DNA of 64,000 bases. It comes from Ephydatia muelleri (Eukaryota > Porifera > Demospongiae > Spongillida > Spongillidae). Shown piece after piece: positions 32,706-43,200 of the stretch. A program made the translations under genes and the position numbers. The notes under the pieces are model-generated. The model searched no databases. It was given only the letters and a program-made list of their open reading frames with translations, and had not been told where the DNA came from. How positions within the stretch are numbered: position 1 is the first letter of the stretch; the number at the start of each line of letters is the position of its first letter. The stretch is from NCBI GenBank assembly GCA_013339895.1, contig JABACO010000024.1:3458387-3522386 (forward strand). Direction: 5' to 3'.

Positions 32706-33687
32706 ATACCCTTGGGGAATCCCATGATTCTATGTGAAATCATTCATTTATTCTCACTCGGCACACACTGTATGCCCATACAGTAACACACCCTAAACTT
32801 AAGACACAATGATTATCAGAAAACAGTTTCTAATCTTTATTGGATCTCTGCCCTCACCTCCTTTACTACTCTTCATTCTTATATTGCAATCGTGCTATGA
32901 TCTCCATGCAGGTTATATCTGCATAGCCACTATTAACCCAATGTGGAAATACATTCCTGTGAGTGTATCTATACATTTGACAAGGCAGTCCACTGGTATT
33001 TGGATTCTAGTCTGTGCTGCACCAGTACAATCACATGTGCACTACAATTTGCATTCACAGTCAGTGCAGTCCAGTGGGCTGTTTTTCTAGTACCATGCAC
33101 ATGCGAGACAGAGATCATTTAGCAAAATTAACTTTCACCTAAACATCAGGTCAATCACAATGCGGCTTAATAGCACAGATGAACTTCGCAGATCAATCTC
33201 CATTTTAAATACCAGACGTCACTGATATTGATTTTACTGTAAAACAAAGATATTTGCATTTGTTGTGCAGGACGATAGACCATGTAATTTTGTGTAATTA
33301 TCATGCTGCTAACTGCAGTAATTATGTATACAGTCCACTGCATTTTGAGGATATCACAAATAGTAGTCTTCAACCCCAAGTTATTGAAGCATCACAAACA
33401 GGGACATCAAAAGTAATGACGGCTGAATGCCAACTTATATTAATTTCAATACCTTCAGCAGTTATGGTAATTGTATAGCTCAATAATTGAAAGTCAATTT
33501 ATTGAAGAGTTAATGCAACAATTAATACCAAAATAGGAGTGGATTGATATGGTTTTATCATGATAGTTTCTCCTGAACCCATTAATAAAATCGAAAGATT
33601 AATTACAAGTGTTTTATATATTATCATTCTACTATTCATCATTCACCTGTGGTGCTGAGGCTCTGCCGGCTCGGGTTTGTCGAGCTA
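32706..33687 (-). other. Intron, no gene seen
   Basis: No recognisable exon or repeat up to the Ginger target duplication. Confidence 0.5.
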
Positions 33688-33849
33688 GAGCTGTCACGAT
33701 AATTTTGGTCCGGCGATAAATTTGGTCCCGGACTAATATTCTCTGAGAAAATTGGTCCGCCCGGACCAATTTTTTTTTAAATAATGGTCCGGGTAAGAAA
33801 AAATTGGTCTGGCTAAATTACATATGCCACGTGCATCTAAAATCGAAAA

Positions 33850-34026
33850 ATGGAGGATGAAAAGGTAGAAGACGATCTCATTCAGGAGGTTTATACTTAT
33901 TTGACTGTGAAACGGTACCCTGATGGAGTTTCAGAAGGTAGAAAGAGTGTGATAAGAAAGAAAGCCACGAAGTTTATGATTTCTGACGATAGAATGATGC
34001 TGTACAAGCATAAAAAGAAACAGAAG
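33850..34026 (+). CDS. Ginger transposase exon 1
   Basis: 59 codons from ATG (MEDEKVEDDLIQEVYTYL), donor GTAACG after 34026, phase 0. It encodes an acidic then basic N-terminus including RKSVIRKKATKFMI. The first ATG after the left terminal repeat supports this start. Confidence 0.75.
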
Positions 34027-34124
34027 GTAACGTGTGAGGTGTATACGTGCCTATTTGTTTAGAGGAATAGAGTCTTTTTTCGATTAGTAACATTCGTTCA
34101 TTACGCGTCGTTTTTGATTTATAG

Positions 34125-34286
34125 GAACAGCTCCTGCGGTACATATTGAACCATGACGAAAGAAGAAAAATTATGCTGGCTTGTCATGTACATCATACTT
34201 CAGGTCATATGGGTAAAACGCGAACTTTGAGCAAGATAAAGGAACACTTTATGTGGCACGGAATGGTGAAGGATGTTTATGAACTG
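34125..34286 (+). CDS. Ginger transposase exon 2, first half of HHCC finger
   Basis: 54 codons, acceptor TTATAG, donor GTTAGT, phase 0. It encodes ACHVHHTSGHMGKTRTLSKI and HFMWHGMVKDVYEL, the two-histidine half of the integrase zinc finger. Confidence 0.85.
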
Positions 34287-34409
34287 GTTAGTTAGGCTGA
34301 GATTTTGCTTGGGCACAAACTGTACATTGCAAATGTATATGTATGTGTGTACTCAGTAACCCTCATGCACTTTGGTTACATCAGGTTGCAATTTTTGCTT
34401 ATATTTCAG

Positions 34410-34623
34410 CTTACAACTTGCAATGGTGCCAGAGGATGAACCGGAAGTTGACCCGAGATGCACCCAATCTCCGTTAAAGCCCCTTGGTACATGCTTGGCA
34501 TCGATTTTATCGGTCCACTTAGCCCGGCAAGCGAAGATGGAAGTAAATACATACTTACGATCAGTGACTATTTCACGAAGTGGGTCGAAGTCATATGTTA
34601 CAGTTGCAAATTGTCTATTTAAG
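34410..34623 (+). pseudogene. Ginger transposase exon 3, first catalytic Asp, frameshifted
   Basis: Acceptor TTTCAG, donor GTAAGC at 34624. LTTCNG starts the cysteine half of the finger; the next 40 bases need another frame (QRMNRKLTR). The original frame then returns with APWYMLGIDFIGPLSPASED, which contains the first catalytic Asp, and DYFTKWVEV. The last ten codons (VTVANCLFK) are again in another frame. At least three small indels are therefore present, and this exon cannot be read through. Confidence 0.8.
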
Positions 34624-34914
34624 GTAAGCTAGTACATACATATATGCATACTTACATGCTTGCAAACAAACACACACATGCATGACATAACAAAAGAAAC
34701 ATAAAAACAATGTCAAAATACATCCCAGTTTGAGTTTTAAAACAAATATATAACACAGCACCATGCATAGCCGAAGTCATGAGTATCTTTTGACCTGTTT
34801 TCCAACTTAAAGCCATTCTAAATTGATTAGAATCGTAGTTTAGAATGTTAATGTTTAGAAACCTGATTTGTGCTATCCGGCAATTCATACATATATATCT
34901 TCTTGTGCATGCAG

Positions 34915-35046
34915 GTGTTCATGTGGATGGGAGTGCCACGGGTTTTACTGTCTGATAATGGAACAGAATTTTGCAATAAAGCTAATGATACCCTTAATGA
35001 ATTGCTTGGCATCAAGAAAAGGCTTACAACACCGTATCACCCACAA
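34915..35046 (+). CDS. Ginger transposase exon 4, second catalytic Asp
   Basis: 44 codons, acceptor GCATGCAG, donor GTAAGT, phase 0. It encodes VFMWMGVPRVLLSDNGTEFC with the second Asp of the DDE triad, and ends TTPYHPQ. No defects. Confidence 0.87.
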
Positions 35047-35169
35047 GTAAGTTTATAGTTACTGAGATACATGTGCATGGGCTGCTTAAATATAACCAAG
35101 CACCATTTCAAAATTGTATTAATGAGGTCCTACATTTCTGACATAGATATCCATTTTCTCTTATTGTAG

Positions 35170-36945
35170 GCTAATGGACTCGACGAACGTTTTAACTAGA
35201 CTTTGCAGAATATGCTGGTCAAATTTGTATCCTCTAAAAAAGAAAAATGGAGCATATATCTGGACACTTGTGCATTCACTTATAATACATCTTGTCATAA
35301 TTCCACAAAGTTTACACCTTTCTACTTAATGTTTGGCCGACAAGCTTATCTTCCTGTTGATGCTGACTTTCAGATTCAGTCTCCTGAGGAACTATGTACT
35401 GGTTATTTTGAATTAAAGGATCCAGACATGTCATCGAAAGAATATCAGTTAGTCTTGGAAGAAGCAAAACGAAACATCTTAGAAGCTCAAATGAAACAAA
35501 AAAAAAATTATGATAAGAAACATTCAAAACCTGGAAAGTTTCAAGTCAATTCACTAGTCCTAAAATTGGATTTTAAACCGAAAAAATCAAAGGGAGGTAA
35601 ATTAAAGGATAGATATGTGGGTCCATACAAAATCCTCAGTTGCCTTCCTCATGGAGTCTACAACTTGCAGGATAATAAAGGCATTACAATTCGTGCAACA
35701 GGCAGCCATCTAAAAATCTTCCACCCTGACCCCTCAGCCTCCATTTCAAACAGTTCCAAAACAAGCCCTGTTGATGATTTTCCTTCTGTAAAGGATAGTG
35801 ATCAATCATGTCGCAAGGATTCAAAGTGGTCTCCTGCCATCTCTGAGGATGACCCACCATCAGAAGGTGAATCAAGTCACTCTGTCGATGAGGATCCCAA
35901 GAGCTCTCCAAAATCTAGAGCCATCTCTGAGGATGACCCACCATCAGAAGATGAATCAAGTCACTCTGTCGATGAGAATTCCAAGAGCTCTCCTCCAAAA
36001 TCTGGTGCCATCTCTGAGGATGACCCACCATCAGAAGGTGAATCAAGTCACTCTGTCGATGAGGATCCCAAGAGCTCTCCTCCAAAATCTGGTGCCATCT
36101 CTGAGGATGACCCACCATCAGAAGGTGAATCAAGTCACTCTGTCGATGATGATCCCAAGAGCTCTCCTCCAAAATCTGGTGCCATCTCTGAGGCTCCAAA
36201 ATCTTGCACCTTTGGTGTCCATACGTCTGATGAAGACAGCACCAGTGCTTCAATTTGTGAGTGCAAGACCAGGTGCGCGACAAGACGGTGTCCTTGTAAG
36301 CAGATTGGTTTGTTTTGCAGTAAGTATTGCCACCCTAACCGAACATGTGTGAACAGTCATCAAGAAGCTTCTGAAACAGAACCCCTCTCCCTCAGTACAG
36401 AAGAAGAAACACCTGTTGAAAAAGTGTGGACTACTATAGGGGAGACAACGTTGTTAGAAGAAGAAAAGAGTATCTTGATGAACAGGGAATGGCTGAATGA
36501 TAAAATTATTAAAGCTGGGATGCATCTTCTTAAAACAGCTTTTCCTCATATATCTGGATTTCAAGACCCAATGCTTCAAGTCACAAACACTTTCAATATC
36601 CAGAAGAGCACTGAATTTATTCAATGTTTGAATGTTGCTGGGATGCATTGGATCACAATAGCAACAGTATGCTGTACTCCTGGAACTATAAGGGTTTACG
36701 ACAGTTTGAATAAGAAATTGACTAAAGCATTGAAGAACACTGTTGCTGATCTTTTGCACTCTAGCACAAAGAAAATCGAAGTGGAGTATGTTAATTGTCA
36801 GTACCAGCAGGGTTCTGAGGACTGCGGACTCTTTGCGATTGCCAATGCTTGCGAACTTTGCTTTGGCGGAGACCCATCTGTTGTCAAATACACTCAAGAC
36901 GACATGAGGAAGCATTTACTGAAAGCATTTGACACGTTCCGTTAA
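35170..36945 (+). pseudogene. Ginger transposase last exon: Glu region, GPY block, CXC and Ulp1 protease
   Basis: Acceptor ATTGTAG at 35169. The exon opens ANGLDERFN, containing the third catalytic residue (Glu), then an in-frame TAG at 35197-35199. Past that stop the frame is open for 580 codons from 35203. In order it has YNTSCHNSTKFTPFYLMFGR; a GPY-type block (YVGPYKIL, about residue 138); four Ser/Asp-rich 28-29 residue repeats; a CXC motif, CECKTRCATRRCPCK (about 352-384); and a C48/Ulp1 peptidase (406-580) with His482 (GMHW), Asp500 (VYDSL), Gln536 and Cys541 (EDCGLF). Ulp1-type enzymes cleave SUMO-like modifiers. The protease half is intact although the integrase half is broken. Confidence 0.87.
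35835..36195 (+). repeat. Coding tandem repeat, 84-87 bp units, four copies
   Basis: Within the Ginger ORF, AISEDDPPSE(G/D)ESSHSVDE recurs four times, followed by a truncated fifth (AISEAPKS). Copies differ by few substitutions and one 3 bp indel. The product is acidic and Ser-rich with many Ser-(Asp/Glu) sites suited to CK2-type phosphorylation. Confidence 0.95.
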
Positions 36946-37152
36946 ATGCAGTTCCCTTCAAAGATGCGCAGAGTCTCACAGCATGTGTTGCAAAGGGAGT
37001 TCATTGATATCTATTGCACTTGCAGAATGCCTAACAATGGTCGGCCAATGATACAATGTGAAGTGTGCAAGGAATGGTACCACGTAGATTGTGTACGAGC
37101 ACCAAGAAAAGTATTGAACAGTAGTGTGCGTTGGTGTTGTGGCTGTAAATAG
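36946..37152 (+). CDS. Ginger PHD finger
   Basis: An ORF of 68 codons in the same frame as the protease ORF, separated from it only by TAA (36943-36945). It encodes YCTCRMPNNGRPMIQCEVCK, then EWYHVDCV and RWCCGCK: the Cys4-His-Cys3 PHD pattern with the Trp of the histone-H3 pocket. The preceding TAA may be a late mutation or a read-through site. It may recognise chromatin at target sites, as suggested for other element-borne PHD fingers. Confidence 0.88.
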   Translation: MQFPSKMRRVSQHVLQREFIDIYCTCRMPNNGRPMIQCEVCKEWYHVDCVRAPRKVLNSSVRWCCGCK

Positions 37153-37344
37153 TTTCTTTTCAAGTTGTGTATCTCATCCTCATTGTATTCATAATTAAAC
37201 TAACATAAAATAAGGCCCGGACCATTTTTTTTAAAGTGGACCAAAATTACCGAGAATATTGGTCCGCCCGGACCAAAAATTTCAATGATAATTTTGGTCC
37301 GGGACCAAAATTACCGCGGACCAAATTTCCAGTGACAGAGCATC

Positions 37345-37625
37345 TCAGAGACAGTGCCCGGTCCTACATCCACCCCTGACCGCTAATTGTATCGGCCACC
37401 CGACGTGAGGATATAACTACAGCCTCATGCCTCTGGGGGTTCATGTCCTCGTGCTCTATACGTGCAATAATAGCTCAATCGGTAGATCAAGGGTTTGTGG
37501 AGCCAATTGTTGAGATTTGAAATCTCTCTTTTCACCTAGATAAGGTCAAACCATATGACCTGACCCTGAAGCCGATGCCGGCCATAGGTGGGCGATCACG
37601 GTACTCCATGGGTATGGGGCCTATG
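37345..37625 (+). repeat. Possible tRNA-derived SINE-like sequence
   Basis: TAGCTCAATCGG at 37471-37482 matches the pol III A box (TRGCNNARYNGG). About 40 bases later GAGATTTGAAATCTC (37512-37526) folds as a T-arm with a 7-nt loop, like a degraded B box. The cloverleaf is incomplete, so this is not a functional tRNA. The Ginger element lies immediately to its left and may have inserted in the same repeat. Confidence 0.45.
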
Positions 37626-37794
37626 GTGCAGCATCTAATATCATGCCTGTGTCACATCAGTGCTAAAAGGTCCATCACATGGCAACGATGGTATAAAAGG
37701 GAAGCTAACAAAGAAATTACTAATGTACAGTGTACTTAGCTATAATAAAATTCGTTATATTACATATTGCTTGATGGTCTATTGTGCATCTCAC

Positions 37795-37875
37795 CTTGCT
37801 TTGGGAATTTTTCAATACTTCTATTATTTCACTGTAACCGATTTCAACTGCAATATCCAGGGCTGTTTTCCCATT
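37795..37875 (-). CDS. Ankyrin exon, C-cap class
   Basis: 27 codons, phase 0-0, donor GTGAGA. It encodes NGKTALDIAVEIGYSEIIEV, nearly identical to the exons at 40791, 41612 and 42446. It closes the cassette started at 40044. The Ginger element separates it from the next cassette. Confidence 0.87.
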
Positions 37876-39378
37876 CTGAAAAATGCACATTGCATGTCGT
37901 CAGACATGTTGTTACTGATACTACAAATCATTGTGCATTGTAGTTGGTACAGTAGTTGTAATGGCACTGGTTAGCTGGAATATTAGCCATATGGCTATTG
38001 CAAACATATAGACATGATCTTTGTCTACATGCAAGTTCATGAATCTCAGTTGTTATATACATACATGTGTGTGATTTCAAAACATGGATATGACTAAGGG
38101 TCTAGAAATGATTGGACATCTTTCACATGACTAAGAGACACCCACTAAACTGTAACACTTCCGTCATCGTAGTGTTAGAAAACTTCAGTCCATATAAAGC
38201 AGCGAATGCTCAAATGAAATACTACCAACAGGCATACTGAGAAAGCTTGATACCTACTAAATGCTGACACAGCACGGTTCTGTTGTGCATGCAGCTGACT
38301 GGAATTGATTCTCCATTCACCACCATCCTACCATAACGTATACAATTACACTCTAGATGTGTGCATCATGATCCACACACACAAGGCTGGAGCAAAATGT
38401 ATTTAACGAACTGAACTAAACCCCATGTGGGTCATTGCAAGACATATCAACACCACTGTTGACACCTATGATACAAAGATTCTACATTTTCAACTCCAAA
38501 GTCGAATCGCTTGGGAAGCACAAAGTGTGAAAACATTGACCACAAATGAAAACAATCAATATCTTGAAGTGAATTGCATTGTACAGCAGAAATACTGTTA
38601 CCACATATGGCTACCATGAGAGGCTATATTTTATTAAATGGGTGTGGCTCCATTGTTCAAAATTGATTATGAAAATCATTTATTAGCTGCTTAATACTAA
38701 AACATCACTTTGTTTGGACTCCTTCCTCTTTTTATCAGAGAATAACAAGGCTCAAGCCATTCCCTTGACATAATGCGTTGAAGTGAGTATGTCCCTGAGA
38801 TTAAAGAACTCTTACAAAGGTGATAATTTCATGCTACGTAAACGTCTATAGGTATGTTACGAAATACCGCATTTTCCTAAAGCAACACTATCACATTACA
38901 TTATCCTTCTCTGCTCTGGACTACTGTACATAATATCTAAGATAGTGTTGCTTTAAACACAGTTCAGATATGGTTACTGCTACAACCAAACTAACCAAGA
39001 CATACTGTAAGTGGTGACAAACTTCTATGATATGCATGTAGCTATGCTGGGTCAGCCTGGGCCTTAGCCTTAGACCCACATGGGCCACCTTAATTTACAC
39101 ACTCTGGGTTGCATCTTTTCCTCTGCATCACTGCCATGATGATGCTCTATTTAGTAAGACATGCTGCATGTCATACAATACACCATATGCAATGACTTAT
39201 ACCCCAAATGATCTTGTAGCCGAGTGTCAGTGTGAGCTGTGTTTTTGTTGTCGTTAAGGAAAATTGCATCCCCTTTACACACCACTCCCTGCAGGCTGTG
39301 CGGGCTTGGTTACATGTACATGTACACAGATATGCATTGATCATGAATGATGTCATATGTAGCTATGTGTATACTGAC
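37876..39378 (-). other. Intron, no gene seen
   Basis: No exon recognised. It carries module-repeat text near 39048 (GCTGGGTCAGCCTGGGCC), also found near 43740, 46113, 53596 and 61741. Confidence 0.55.
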
Positions 39379-39477
39379 CTTATCAGTCTGATCAATATTA
39401 GCTCCAGCTTCAATGAGTGTCTTCACTACATCAGGATGTCCATTAAAACTTGATGTGTACAATGGACTCTGACCATT
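39379..39477 (-). CDS. Ankyrin exon, middle class
   Basis: 33 codons, phase 0-0, donor GTCAGT. It encodes NGQSPLYTSSFNGHPDVVKT and LIEAGANIDQTDK. A Pro replaces the usual Leu in GHL. Middle unit of the 40044-37795 cassette. Confidence 0.88.
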
Positions 39478-39939
39478 CTGCAAAACAAATGTCTGCATCT
39501 TAAAATAGTGGTGAGGGTTGAAACATTACATATGACAGATGTACAAAGAATGGTAAAATGTATTCTGGAGATGACCATTCCCATCACCAATGCAAGGTCA
39601 TGCTCTCAAGTGAACAACTGAAGAGATATTTCCGAATCCTATGCTGGACTGCACCTATCATTGTTCCAGGTGTTTCTATAACTATTTAAATGGTTATTAA
39701 CATAATGAAACACAAGAATGACATATGTCTGTGGACATCCCTTGTTGTGCATGTATGATCTTTGTGATGACATAATATATATATTGATGTAATTAGGTAC
39801 TATTGAAAAGTCCTTCCATTAAAGTGTGTTACAGGCTGCATGGGACTATGACAAAGACTGGATAAACACCAACTGTACCCGGACCAAAGTGTGTGGCCTC
39901 TAGTGATGTTTAGCAAGATGACAGACTGGACACACCTAC

Positions 39940-40044
39940 CTCATCAGTTACATTCACGTCCACATGACCCTCGATCACTAGTCTCCTCACAGTGGCTATG
40001 TCGCCATCACGTGCAGCCGAGTGCAGTCGTGTTGCTACTGCTGC
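39940..40044 (-). CDS. Ankyrin exon, N-cap class
   Basis: 35 codons, phase 0-0, acceptor GCACAG, donor GTAGGT. It encodes LHSAARDGDIATVRRLV and VDVNVTDE. Unlike the copies at 32431 and 46947, the ATG-led frame upstream hits a TAG here, so the splice-acceptor reading is the one supported across all three. Confidence 0.87.
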
Positions 40045-40790
40045 CTGTGCATGATAATGTCCCTCATAAGTACAGTGTAGATCAAATCCAACATCACATG
40101 TCTGTACACAACACAATACATACAGTGTACAACATATGATGGTCAGGGGAGGAGGAGATAATACACAGTACAAAGTCTTCAGCAATTCTCATGTGCATTT
40201 TGAGGACATTATTAATAGCAATCTTCAACCCCACCCATTAATGGACTATACAGTGTAATGTCTTTGAAGATACAAGACCTTATAGAAACGTCACTAACTG
40301 GCACTTTAAAAAACAAAATAATTGATAGTTAAATGCCTACTTATCTATCAAATACCTTCAGCGGTTATGGTTAAGAAGTTACAACACTCACAAGTTACCA
40401 GAAGTTTACCCCTCCCCCCACAATATGGAATAACACAACTTTGTGTGGATATCCTCATATGCAACTTGACTATGTTTCTTGTACAGAAATCACTTGGCCA
40501 TGAATGAAACTAGTGATGATTTACAGCTTAACAAACTTTTAAAGGAAAAGCTTGTAATTATGATGGTTATGAAGGTACAATTTTCATTTCATTTTTATCG
40601 TTTATCCCCTCCCCCCCCCCTCCCTAATTCTGTGCCTGTGTGACATCAGCGGTAAAAAGGTCCGTAAAAATGGCAATGATAGTATAGAAAGGGAGCAAAC
40701 AAGTTAGAGTGAAATTAAATTTACAAATGTACTGTATCCTTATCTATGAATAACTATGGTTATATTATGATGGTCTAATGTGTATCTCAC

Positions 40791-40871
40791 CTTGCTTTGG
40801 GAATTTTTCAATACTTCTAGTATTTCACTGTAACCGATTTCCACTGCTATGTCCAGGGCTGTTTTCCCATC
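40791..40871 (-). CDS. Ankyrin exon, C-cap class (first tandem copy)
   Basis: 27 codons, phase 0-0, donor GTGAGA. It encodes DGKTALDIAVEIGYSEILEV; Leu replaces the Ile found in the other copies. Oldest of three tandem C-cap exons. Confidence 0.87.
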
Positions 40872-41370
40872 CTGAAGAATGCATATTGCATGTTGTTAGG
40901 CATGTCGGATATGTTACTAATACTACAAAAAGAGCCTTTGTGCATTTTAGTAGTGGCAACTGGTTAACTGAAATATAAGCCACATGGCTTATGCAAAGGT
41001 TTTGACTACATACAATAGACATAATCTTTGTCAGCATGCAAGTTCATGAATCTCAGTTGTTATACCCAATAAAAAATAAAACAAATTATAGTTGAATGCC
41101 TACTTATCTTAACATCAATTACCTTCAGCGGTTATGGTTAAGAAGTTACAACACTCACAAGTGACCAGAAGTTTACTCCTCCCCCGCAATACAGAATAAC
41201 ACAACTTTGGGTGGATATCCTCCACAGTGTACAGAAATCACTTGGCCAACAATGAAATACAACAAAAACGAAACAAGTGATAATTTACAGCTTAACAAAC
41301 TTTTAAAAAAAGGAAAAGCTTGTAGTTATGATGGTACGATTTTCATTTCATTTGTATAGTTAATCCCCCT

Positions 41371-41401
<31 letters not shown>

Positions 41402-41611
41402 TAATTCCGTGCAAGTGTGACATCAGCGGTAAAAAGGTCCGTAACATGGCAATGATGGTATACAAAGGGAGTCCAGTCCGTCATCTTGCTAAACTTCACT
41501 GGAGGTCCCATGCAGTTAGAGTGAAATTATAAATATATATTATTAATGTACTGTGTACTAATCTATAAATAACATTGGTTACATTACTTGATGGTTTAAT
41601 GTGTATCTCAC

Positions 41612-41692
41612 CTTGCTTTGGGAATTTTTTAATACTTCTATTATTTCACTATAACCGATTTCCACTGCTATGTCCAGGGCTGTTTTCCCATC
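41612..41692 (-). CDS. Ankyrin exon, C-cap class (second tandem copy)
   Basis: 27 codons, phase 0-0. The protein (DGKTALDIAVEIGYSEIIEV...) is identical to the copy at 42446. Confidence 0.87.
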
Positions 41693-42204
41693 CTGAAGTA
41701 TACATATTGCATGTCGTCAGGTATGTCGGATATGTTACTAATACTTGAAAAAGAGCCTTTGTGCATTTCATTTGGTAGTAGTAATGGCTACTGGTTACCT
41801 GGAATATAAGCCACATGGCTTATGCAAAGGTTTTGAGTACATACAATAGACATAATCTCTTTGTCAGCATGCAAGTTCATGAATCTCAGTTGTTATAACC
41901 CAATAAAAAATAAAACAAATTATAGTTGAATGCCTACTTATCTTAACATCAATTACCTTCAGCGGTTATGGTTAAGAAGTTACAACACTCACAAGTGACC
42001 AGAAGTTTACTCCTCCCCCGCAATACAGAATAACACAACTTTGGGTGGATATCCTCCACAGTGTACAGAAATCACTTGGCCAACAATGAAATACAACAAA
42101 AACGAAACAAGTGATAATTTACAGCTTAACAAACTTTTAAAAAAAGGAAAAGCTTGTAGTTATGATGGTACGATTTTCATTTCATTTGTATAGTTAATCC
42201 CCCT

Positions 42205-42235
<31 letters not shown>

Positions 42236-42445
42236 TAATTCCGTGCAAGTGTGACATCAGCGGTAAAAAGGTCCGTAACATGGCAATGATGGTATACAAA
42301 GGGAGTCCAGTCCGTCATCTTGCTAAACTTCACTGGAGGTCCCATGCAGTTAGAGTGAAATTATAAATATATATTATTAATGTACTGTGTACTAATCTAT
42401 AAATAACATTGGTTACATTACTTGATGGTTTAATGTGTATCTCAC

Positions 42446-42526
42446 CTTGCTTTGGGAATTTTTTAATACTTCTATTATTTCACTATAACCGATTTCCACT
42501 GCTATGTCCAGGGCTGTTTTCCCATC
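42446..42526 (-). CDS. Ankyrin exon, C-cap class (third tandem copy)
   Basis: 27 codons, phase 0-0, donor GTGAGA; identical product to 41612-41692. First C-cap met after the middle exons at 46380-43102 when reading the gene 5' to 3'. Confidence 0.87.
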
Positions 42527-43101
42527 CTGAAGTATACATATTGCATGTCGTCAGGTATGTCGGATATGTTACTAATACTTGAAAAAGAGCCTTTGTGCAT
42601 TTCATTTGGTAGTAGTAATGGCTACTGGTTACCTGGAATATAAGCCACATGTCTTATGCAAAAGTTTTGACTACATACAATAGACATAATCTTTGTCAGC
42701 ATGCAAGTTCATGAATCTCAGTTGTTATATCCAAATGTGAGTGTAGTATTCAAAACATATGACTAATGTCGTGGGAGGGCCCAGCAACTAAGGGTCTGAA
42801 AATGATTGCACATCTTCCTGACAACTAAGAGATACCCACTAATGCATGTCTGTCAATGACTTATACCCCACATGATCTTGTAGCGCAGTATTGGGTGTGG
42901 GCTGTGTTTTTATTGTTGCTAAGGAAAATTGCAAAACAAGATCCACCATCACCTTCACAAACCACACCTGCAAGCTGTTTGGTTTGGTTACATGTACATA
43001 TAGAGATGCATTGATCGCAGGTTATGATGTCATACACGTGTAGGTATGTGTGAATGTACATGTATTACAATGACACTTCACATATATGTATATGTACTAA
43101 C

Positions 43102-43200
43102 CTTATCAGCCTGATTGATATTAGCTCCTGCTTCAGTCAGTATCTTCACTACATCAAGATGTCCATTAAAACATGATACGTACAATGGACTCTGACCAGC
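43102..43200 (-). CDS. Ankyrin exon, middle class
   Basis: 33 codons, phase 0-0, acceptor TTTGCAG, donor GTTAGT. It encodes AGQSPLYVSCFNGHLDVVKI and LTEAGANINQADK, a complete repeat. Confidence 0.88.

Larger units (their letters stand above)
33692..37337 (+). mobile_element. Ginger DNA transposon, full length
   Basis: A 3646 bp element starting TGTCAC and ending GTGACA, flanked by the 4 bp duplication GAGC (33688-33691 and 37338-37341). The imperfect terminal repeats contain many GGTCCGG/CCGGACC motifs, probable transposase-binding sites. Ginger elements are known for TGT-starting termini, short 4 bp duplications and an integrase-like transposase without RT. The element encodes integrase exons, an Asp/Ser-rich repeat region, a CXC motif, an Ulp1 protease and a PHD finger. 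It is antisense within an intron of the ankyrin-ROCO-death locus. Confidence 0.92.
40235..42735 (-). repeat. Tandem segmental duplication, three copies, about 834 bp
   Basis: Unit starts lie near 40235, 41067 and 41901. The last two have an exact 834 bp period, are almost identical throughout, and each holds a 28-C tract (41371-41398, 42205-42232). The first copy is more diverged and has a shorter C run (40610-40620). Each unit carries one C-cap ankyrin exon. Confidence 0.95.

Noticed and set aside
35798..36352. 184-aa plus-frame and 122-aa minus-frame ORFs with internal repeats
   Set aside because: Both are out-of-frame shadows of the acidic repeats in the Ginger ORF.
33692..37337. Interpretation of the integrase region as an LTR retrotransposon
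   Set aside because: No RT, RNase H, gag or LTR. Terminal inverted repeats with a 4 bp TSD and introns in the integrase fit a Ginger DNA transposon.
37471..37540. Functional tRNA gene
   Set aside because: Acceptor and anticodon stems do not pair properly and the B box is degraded.
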